Positions 7,986 through 12,087 of a stretch of 12,087 bases of DNA are shown here, in pieces. Under the pieces are notes generated by a model. The model saw nothing but the letters and a program-made list of their open reading frames with translations, made no database searches and had not been told where the DNA came from. Numbering within the stretch: position 1 is the stretch's first letter; every line of letters begins with the position of its first letter. Source of the stretch: Oscillospiraceae bacterium (lineage in GTDB: Bacteria; Bacillota; Clostridia; Oscillospirales; Ruminococcaceae); contig DXNX01000047.1 of assembly GCA_019413245.1 (NCBI GenBank), positions 4,611 to 16,697 of the forward strand, in the 5' to 3' direction. The position numbers were made by a program, and so were the translations under genes.

Positions 7986-8218
7986 GAACATCCCGGCTTT
8001 TTACAAGTTTCATCGTTGGGCGGCTATCGGTTGGTTCCGTCAATGGCAGGTTCCAAGGATAAAAATAGAAAGTAATAAATCGGACTTGCCGTGGGGAAGG
8101 AAAAACTGGTCCGCATGAGGGGAGCATGACAGAACAAACGGAGCCCGGCAGGGAAAGCCTTTGGCAATATGCCGGCCGGAGAGCGGAAAATCTCCTAAAT
8201 AAGGTTGCTGTTTTTTAG
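7986..8218. other. Non-coding stretch after GH3, weak inverted repeats only
   Basis: No convincing gene is present. No canonical terminator with a T tract is visible directly after the GH3 stop, so operon read-through toward the second AraC gene cannot be excluded. Two weak inverted repeats lie in it (8145-8175 and 8193-8220, listed separately). A 30-codon frame at 8126-8218 (MTEQTEPGRE...) has no properly spaced Shine-Dalgarno site and is not called. Confidence 0.6.
8145..8175. repeat. Short inverted repeat with nested hairpin
   Basis: CCGGCA (8145-8150) pairs with TGCCGG (8170-8175). A smaller GCC-TTT-GGC hairpin can form inside. This could be a structured leader or a weak post-GH3 terminator, but no T tract follows. 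Chance occurrence in GC-rich DNA is plausible. Confidence 0.3.
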
Positions 8219-8220
8219 GA
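8193..8220. repeat. AT-rich inverted repeat just upstream of the tandem duplication
   Basis: TCCTAAA (8193-8199) pairs with TTTAGGA (8214-8220) around a 14-base loop. It overlaps the candidate promoter of the second AraC gene. It could be an operator or a weak hairpin; function is unknown. Confidence 0.35.
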
Positions 8221-8239
8221 ACCGAAAACATGGTATCAT
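8211..8239 (+). promoter_or_regulatory. Candidate extended -10 promoter of the cupin-type AraC gene
   Basis: TGGTATCAT (8231-8239) is an extended -10 (TGn followed by TATCAT, 5/6 match). At a 17-base spacing the -35 is only TTTTTT, which is weak, as is common when an extended -10 is present. Transcription would start near 8246, leaving a leader of about 44 bases that includes the Shine-Dalgarno site at 8273-8280. The same extended -10 is repeated at 8264-8272 in the second repeat copy. Confidence 0.45.
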
Positions 8240-8284
8240 GGAAGGAGAAACGAACCGAAAACATGGTATCATGGAAGGAGAAAA
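8219..8284 (+). repeat. 33-bp tandem duplication carrying extended -10 and Shine-Dalgarno sequence
   Basis: Copy one (8219-8251) and copy two (8252-8284) match at 32 of 33 bases, differing only at the last base (c versus a). Each holds gaaccgaaaacatgg, the extended -10 TGGTATCAT and the Shine-Dalgarno-like GGAAGGAG. The unit is a multiple of three and stays open in the frame of the downstream gene, but only copy two's Shine-Dalgarno site is properly spaced from the ATG at 8290. Near identity implies a recent duplication or active maintenance. Confidence 0.95.
8273..8280 (+). promoter_or_regulatory. Ribosome binding site fixing the second AraC start at 8290
   Basis: GGAAGGAG ends nine bases before ATG 8290. 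In-frame ATGs at 8230 and 8263 lie in the two repeat copies. The first has no usable Shine-Dalgarno site. The second is 15 bases from the copy-one site and overlaps the copy-two extended -10. Confidence 0.75.
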
Positions 8285-8289
8285 GCCCT

Positions 8290-9264
8290 ATGCACGAGGA
8301 AATACTGCGGGCTTTGTCCCGCGTCACACCGGAGGAGCAGAAACTGCGGGATGGTCAGCCGCTGGACCGGACGATATATGCCACCGGCCACGGTTTTGAA
8401 ATCGATGCGGCCAAGCTGCTGCGCCAGGGGCAGCTCATCACCATCCGCCCCCATACCCGGTTTGTGGCCTTTCCGCGGCACAGCCACAACTATGTGGAAA
8501 TCATGTATATGTGTACCGGCCAGACAACCCACCTCATCGGCGGAGGAACGCCGGTGCATCTGCAGGCCGGGGAGCTGCTGTTTTTGAACCAGCAGGCCAG
8601 CCATGCCATCCAAAAGGCAGGGGCCGGGGATGTGGCTGTCAACTTTATCGTGCTGCCGCAGTTCTTCGACTATGCCTTTCAGATCGTGGGGACCTCCAAC
8701 CTTTTGGGACGATTTCTGTTGGGAACACTGAAAAACGGCGGCGCGGAAATTTCCCACCTGGTCTGCCATACGGCGGAACTGCTGCCGGTGCAGAATCTGG
8801 TGGAAAGTATGGTCTGGAGCCTTTTGCACAACGAGGATGGCGCCCGACGTGCCAATCAGCTGCGCATGGCGATGCTGCTGCTGGACCTGCTGAACCACCA
8901 TGAATGTATCGACGTGCAGGGCGAACCGGGACAGGGCAGCCCGCTGGTGCTGGCGGCGCTGCGGGAAATCGAGGATAACTGCCGCGATGCCAGTCTGTCC
9001 CGCGTGGCGGAACGGTTCCATGTGTCGCTGGCTTACTTAAGCGCCCTGGTCCGCCAGGCTACCGGCAATACATTCAAGGAACTGCTGCAGCAAAAACGCC
9101 TGGACCGGGCCCAGCAACTGCTGCGCACCACAAAACTGCCTGTGCAGGCAATCGCCGAGGCGGTGGGCTATGATACCACCAGCTACTTTTATACAATCTA
9201 CAAAAAAGCCTTTGGCATAACGCCAAAAGAATACCGGGACCATTTGTGCAACTCCGATAATTGA
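8290..9264 (+). CDS. AraC-family regulator with N-terminal cupin sugar-sensing domain
   Basis: This 324-residue regulator has the RhaS/RhaR/AraC-like arrangement. The N-terminal cupin domain at about 48-125 includes FPRHSHNYVEIMYM (61-74) and GELLFLNQQASHAI (94-107), the usual beta-barrel effector-binding motifs. The C-terminal DNA-binding domain has helix-turn-helix one at about 236-262 (LSRVAERFHVSLAYLSALVR) and two at about 284-310 (VQAIAEAVGYDTTSYFYTIY), ending in GITPKEYRDH. ATG 8290 is chosen because of its Shine-Dalgarno site. The gene is preceded by the 33-bp duplication and followed by a strong terminator, so it is likely transcribed alone. Its position directly ahead of rhaB and its cupin sensor make it a candidate regulator of the rhamnose catabolic operon, responding to L-rhamnose or a related sugar (inference). 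I do not assign a symbol because orthology to RhaS or RhaR cannot be shown by reading. Confidence 0.92.
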   Translation: MHEEILRALSRVTPEEQKLRDGQPLDRTIYATGHGFEIDAAKLLRQGQLITIRPHTRFVAFPRHSHNYVEIMYMCTGQTTHLIGGGTPVHLQAGELLFLNQQASHAIQKAGAGDVAVNFIVLPQFFDYAFQIVGTSNLLGRFLLGTLKNGGAEISHLVCHTAELLPVQNLVESMVWSLLHNEDGARRANQLRMAMLLLDLLNHHECIDVQGEPGQGSPLVLAALREIEDNCRDASLSRVAERFHVSLAYLSALVRQATGNTFKELLQQKRLDRAQQLLRTTKLPVQAIAEAVGYDTTSYFYTIYKKAFGITPKEYRDHLCNSDN

Positions 9265-9277
9265 AGAAATTCTGCTT

Positions 9278-9321
9278 AAATAAGCGCGTGATTTTATTGT
9301 AAATCACGCGCTTATTTTTTT
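9278..9321 (+). terminator. Strong Rho-independent terminator after the cupin-type AraC gene
   Basis: A perfect 17-bp stem pairs 9278-9294 (aaataagcgcgtgattt) with 9301-9317. The loop is six bases (tattgt) and the T run spans 9315-9321. It sits 13 bases past the AraC stop and separates it from rhaB. The stem's A/T ends also give a short T run on the opposite strand. Confidence 0.93.
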
Positions 9322-9340
9322 GCCACGCGTTCACTATACT
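9312..9340 (+). promoter_or_regulatory. Candidate promoter of the rhaB-isomerase operon
   Basis: TATACT (9335-9340) is a good -10 (5/6). The 17-base-spaced -35 would be TTATTT (9312-9317), weak and lying in the terminator tail, which suggests dependence on an activator such as the adjacent AraC protein. Transcription would begin near 9347, leaving a leader of fewer than 30 bases. There is little room for an operator downstream of the terminator. Confidence 0.45.
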
Positions 9341-9360
9341 GGAAATAACGAAACCGCAAA

Positions 9361-9367
9361 GAGAGGT
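9361..9367 (+). promoter_or_regulatory. Ribosome binding site fixing the rhaB start at GTG 9375
   Basis: GAGAGGT lies seven bases before GTG 9375. The alternative in-frame GTG at 9366 overlaps this site, so it is not the start. Confidence 0.75.
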
Positions 9368-9374
9368 GCAAACA

Positions 9375-10841
9375 GTGCTGTATCATCTTGCCATTGATAT
9401 AGGCGCTTCCAGCGGGCGCCACATCCTGGGCCACCTGGAAAACGGGCGGATGGTGCTGGAGGAGATCCACCGTTTCGACAACCGGCAAATCCGGATAAAC
9501 GGCCACGACTGCTGGGACATGGACAATCTGTGGCATGGCATCCTGGACGGACTGAAGGCCTGCAAGGCATTGAGCAAGATTCCCGCCACCGTGGGCATCG
9601 ACACCTGGGCCGTGGACTTTGTGCTGCTGGACCAGGAAGGCAACCCGGTGGGCGACGCGGTGGCCTATCGGGACAGCCGCACCGAGGATGCCGACAAATT
9701 GGTGGAAGCCAAAATCAGCGCCGCCGGCCTCTATGCCAGAACCGGTATCCAGAAGCAGCCATTCAATACCATCTACCAGCTGGCCGCGCTGCAAAAAGAG
9801 CATCCCGAGCAGCTGGAAGCCGCCCACAGCCTGCTGATGATCCCCGACTACTTCCACTACCGGCTCACCGGTGTGCAGAAGCAGGAATACACCAACGCCA
9901 CCAGCACCGGGCTGGTGAACGCCGCCAAAAAGACCTGGGACCGGGATCTGCTGGACACCCTGGGCCTGCCCCGGCGGTTGTTCGGACCTTTGTCCATGCC
10001 GGGTACCGTGGTAGGGCCACTGCGGGAAGAAATTGCCGCCGAAGTGGGCTTCCAGACCACTGTGGTGCTGCCCGCCACCCACGACACCGGCTCGGCGTTC
10101 CTGGCCGTGCCCGCCGAGGATGACTGGGCGGTGTATCTTTCCAGCGGCACCTGGAGCCTGTTGGGCGTAGAGAACGAGGCCCCCATCACCACCGAAGCCA
10201 GCCGGGCCCAGAACTTTACCAACGAGGGCGGCGCCTGGTATCGTTACCGGTACTTAAAGAACATCATGGGACTCTGGATGATCCAGTCCATTCGCCGGGA
10301 ACTGAACGGTGTGGACTATGTGGCGGGCAAGGAGCGGGCTGCCTGGACGCTGGACGTGCAGCCCGGAGAAAAGCAGTGGAGCTTCCCTGACCTCATCGCC
10401 GCCGCCGAAAGCGCCGCCGATTACCCGTCGGTGGTCAACGCCAACGACGACCGCTTCCTGGCCCCGGCCAGCATGATCGCCGCCGTGCAGACTGCCTGCG
10501 CGCAAAGCGGTCAACCGGTGCCCCGAACGGTGGGCCAGCTGATGCAGTGCGTCTACCGCAGCCTGACGCTGTGCTACAAAAACGCCATTGCGGGGCTGTC
10601 CGAACTGACCGGCAAGACCTACACGACCATCCACATTGTGGGCGGCGGCTGCCAGGATAACTATTTGAACCGCATGACCGCTGCCGTCACCGGCCTGCCG
10701 GTGTGGGCGGGTCCCGTCGAGGGTACGGCCATCGGCAACCTGGTCATTCAGATGATCCACAGCGGCGAATTCGCCGACCTGCAGGAAGCACGAACCTGCA
10801 TCCGCAACAGTTTCGATATCAAGGAGGTCCTTCCCCAATGA
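9375..10841 (+). CDS. rhaB: Rhamnulokinase (FGGY carbohydrate kinase)
   Basis: Phosphorylates L-rhamnulose to L-rhamnulose 1-phosphate with ATP in the cytosolic rhamnose pathway. The GTG start at 9375 gives 488 residues, the usual RhaB length. The N-terminal FGGY domain begins HLAIDIGASSGRHILG, the rhamnulokinase form of the phosphate-binding loop. It continues with HRFDN, CWDMDNLW, VGIDTWAVDFVLLD and YRDSRT, all characteristic of RhaB rather than xylulo- or glycerol kinases. PATHDTGSAF supplies the catalytic base, Asp237 from this start, the same position I recall for E. coli RhaB. YLSSGTWSLLG and HIVGGGCQDNYLNRMTA are the C-terminal domain ATP-site motifs. The gene is the first of an operon whose second gene overlaps it by 4 bp (ATGA). 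Other FGGY substrates such as fuculose are possible but less likely. Confidence 0.93.
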   Translation: MLYHLAIDIGASSGRHILGHLENGRMVLEEIHRFDNRQIRINGHDCWDMDNLWHGILDGLKACKALSKIPATVGIDTWAVDFVLLDQEGNPVGDAVAYRDSRTEDADKLVEAKISAAGLYARTGIQKQPFNTIYQLAALQKEHPEQLEAAHSLLMIPDYFHYRLTGVQKQEYTNATSTGLVNAAKKTWDRDLLDTLGLPRRLFGPLSMPGTVVGPLREEIAAEVGFQTTVVLPATHDTGSAFLAVPAEDDWAVYLSSGTWSLLGVENEAPITTEASRAQNFTNEGGAWYRYRYLKNIMGLWMIQSIRRELNGVDYVAGKERAAWTLDVQPGEKQWSFPDLIAAAESAADYPSVVNANDDRFLAPASMIAAVQTACAQSGQPVPRTVGQLMQCVYRSLTLCYKNAIAGLSELTGKTYTTIHIVGGGCQDNYLNRMTAAVTGLPVWAGPVEGTAIGNLVIQMIHSGEFADLQEARTCIRNSFDIKEVLPQ

Positions 10842-12087
10842 GTATGCTAGTGGAAACCAAAGCCCGGGTGGGTGTGTTTGCCATCGCGCTGGGCGCTTAC
10901 CTGCCCCAGTTCCCCAGCCTGGTGCCGGAATTCCAGGCCCAGTATGAAAACTTCAAAACGATGATCCCTGACTCGGTGGAGCTGGTGGACGGCGGTATCG
11001 TCACCACCAAGGAGCTGAGCCAGGCGGCCGGGGACAAGTTCCGCGCCGCCGACGTGGACCTGGTGATTTTGCAGCTGCTGACCTATGCCACCTCCTACAA
11101 CATGCTGCCCGCCGTGCGGGACCTGGACGTGCCGGTGGTGCTGGTCAACGTCCAGAAACTGCGCGCCCCCGACTACGAGCACACCGACACCGCCAAGTGG
11201 CTGGGCGAGCTCTACGCCTGCGGCGCCGTGGGTGAGATGGTGGCCGACCTGGAGCGGGCCGGCAAGCGCCATGCCGTCATCACCGGCGTGGTGGAGGGCG
11301 GCGACCCCACCGTCCAGGCCGAGATCAACGACTGGTGCAAGGCCGCTCAGGTGCGCCGCCGTTTCCGGGATACCAACCTGGCCCAGATCGGCCGCCCCTA
11401 TCCCGGCATGATGGACCTGTACATCGATGAGACCAACCTCTACCACCGCATGTGGCTGTACACCAAGCAGTTCGACTGGGAAAAGATGTGGGCCATTGCC
11501 GATCACGTCACCGATGAGGCGGTCATCCGCGCCAAAGCCGAGGAAATCCTCGACACCTTCGACATCGAGGGCGGCGGCACCGTGGAGAAAGTCTGGGAGA
11601 TGGCCCGCTACGTCGTGGCTTTTGAGCAGTGGGTCAAGGACGAGAAGATCGCCTTCATCGCCTCCCACTACGACGGCTTTGCCCAGGGCAAGGCGGGCGT
11701 GCTGGACTCCATGCTCATTCCCGCCTTCTCCATGCTCATCAAGCAGGGCGTGGCCTGCGCCGTGGAGGGGGATATCAAGGTCTCCATGGCCATGTCCATC
11801 CTGAAGACCATCGCCGGTCAGGGCCAGCTGTCCGAGATGTACTCCATCGACTTCGACAAGGATATCTGCATCATCGGCCATTCCGGTTCCGGCGATGCGG
11901 ACATCTCGGCCAAAAAGCCCACCATGAAGATCGTGCCCGTCTTCCACGGCAAGACTGGCGGCGGCTACCTGACCCAGTTCTATCCCCATCTCGGCCCCGT
12001 GACCTATCTGGGCATCACCCAGGACAAGGACGGCCACTTCAAGTTTGTGGTGGCCGAGGGCGTCAACGAGGAAGGGCCTATCTTTAC
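10838..12087 (+). CDS. AraA-like (L-arabinose/L-fucose isomerase family) sugar isomerase, 3' end missing
   Basis: An open frame begins at ATG 10838, overlapping the rhaB stop by 4 bp, with a strong AAGGAGGT at 10821-10828. It runs without a stop to the right edge (about 416 codons; AraA is about 500). It starts MSMLVETKARVGVFAIALGA and is built like AraA. HAVITGVVEGGDPTVQAEI (145-163) lines up with AraA's VTGHWQD region. KQGVACAVEGDIK (302-314) holds the Glu matching the metal ligand in AraA's GEGD. SEMYSIDFDKDICIIGHSGS (332-351) matches the FMEDYTYHF...GSH block with its His. The stretch where AraA has TTFEDL reads SHYDGF (277-281 region), so the first active-site Glu is not obvious. The final His lies beyond the window. 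Coupled to rhaB, it could supply rhamnulose as a substitute for RhaA, or act on another aldose; the sequence does not decide. Codons are unusually C/G-ended. Confidence 0.85.
   Translation, partial: MSMLVETKARVGVFAIALGAYLPQFPSLVPEFQAQYENFKTMIPDSVELVDGGIVTTKELSQAAGDKFRAADVDLVILQLLTYATSYNMLPAVRDLDVPVVLVNVQKLRAPDYEHTDTAKWLGELYACGAVGEMVADLERAGKRHAVITGVVEGGDPTVQAEINDWCKAAQVRRRFRDTNLAQIGRPYPGMMDLYIDETNLYHRMWLYTKQFDWEKMWAIADHVTDEAVIRAKAEEILDTFDIEGGGTVEKVWEMARYVVAFEQWVKDEKIAFIASHYDGFAQGKAGVLDSMLIPAFSMLIKQGVACAVEGDIKVSMAMSILKTIAGQGQLSEMYSIDFDKDICIIGHSGSGDADISAKKPTMKIVPVFHGKTGGGYLTQFYPHLGPVTYLGITQDKDGHFKFVVAEGVNEEGPIF

Noticed and set aside
6528..7991. Antisense open frame (about 487 codons) opposite the GH3 gene
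   Set aside because: It lies opposite conserved GH3 catalytic motifs and has no family resemblance.
8126..8218. Thirty-codon small ORF between GH3 and the second AraC gene
   Set aside because: Its AG-rich upstream sequence is only one base from the ATG, and nothing about the peptide is recognisable.
8219..8284. CRISPR-like repeat
   Set aside because: Two directly adjacent copies with no spacer between them; this is a tandem duplication.
9340..9356. Possible CcpA (cre) site near the rhaB promoter
   Set aside because: The bases only loosely fit the consensus and lack the central CG with flanking symmetry; not supportable.
10847..12037. Antisense open frame opposite the isomerase, rich in Gly, His, Val and Leu
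   Set aside because: It is the mirror of a strongly codon-biased gene. The plus strand has matching AraA-family motifs and a strong ribosome binding site.
1..12087. Mobile elements, tRNA or rRNA genes
   Set aside because: No transposase or integrase-like protein, no terminal inverted repeats with target duplications, and no tRNA cloverleaf or rRNA segment was recognised on reading both strands.

Overview
The window reads as a plant-glycoside and L-rhamnose utilisation locus from a GC-rich Gram-positive gut-type bacterium. Several things suggest a Clostridia/Oscillospiraceae-like host: AG-rich Shine-Dalgarno sites, GC-ended codons in most genes, AT-rich intergenic promoters, and the style of the MelB-type transporter, GH3 and GH78 proteins. 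The taxon is an inference from protein style and base composition, not a database result.

Layout. Bases 1-2561 are the 3' part of an alpha-L-rhamnosidase gene (GH78), cut by the window edge. It converges on a minus-strand AraC-family regulator (2650-3840), and a hairpin between them can terminate both transcripts. The regulator is divergent from a two-gene operon: a MelB/GPH-type sugar transporter (4005-5690) and a GH3 beta-glucosidase (5718-7985). The 164-bp divergent region holds plausible promoters on both strands and a 20-bp-spaced direct repeat that looks like an AraC-family operator. A roughly 300-bp non-coding stretch follows. It ends in a nearly perfect 33-bp tandem duplication that carries an extended -10 and a Shine-Dalgarno site just before a second, cupin-type AraC regulator (8290-9264). 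A strong terminator with a 17-bp perfect stem closes that gene. Next comes a catabolic operon: rhamnulokinase rhaB (9375-10841), overlapping by 4 bp an AraA-like (L-arabinose/L-fucose isomerase family) sugar isomerase (10838 onward) that runs off the right edge.

How the genes may work together (inference). The transporter imports a short rhamnose- and glucose-containing glycoside, for example a rutinoside-type or other rhamnosyl-glucoside. GH78 releases L-rhamnose, and GH3, which shows no signal peptide, releases glucose inside the cell. Rhamnose must be isomerised to rhamnulose before RhaB can phosphorylate it. No classical RhaA is present here, and the gene translationally coupled to rhaB is an AraA-like protein, so it is a candidate stand-in isomerase. 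The two AraC regulators probably sense different ligands: one the glycoside or transporter/GH3 substrate, the other rhamnose or a relative. Aldolase and lactaldehyde genes, if present, lie outside the window.

The points most worth checking are the isomerase identity, the loss of MelB-type Asp residues in the transporter, the duplicated promoter/SD region upstream of the second regulator, the operator-like direct repeat, and a similar helical C-terminal extension on both glycosidases.
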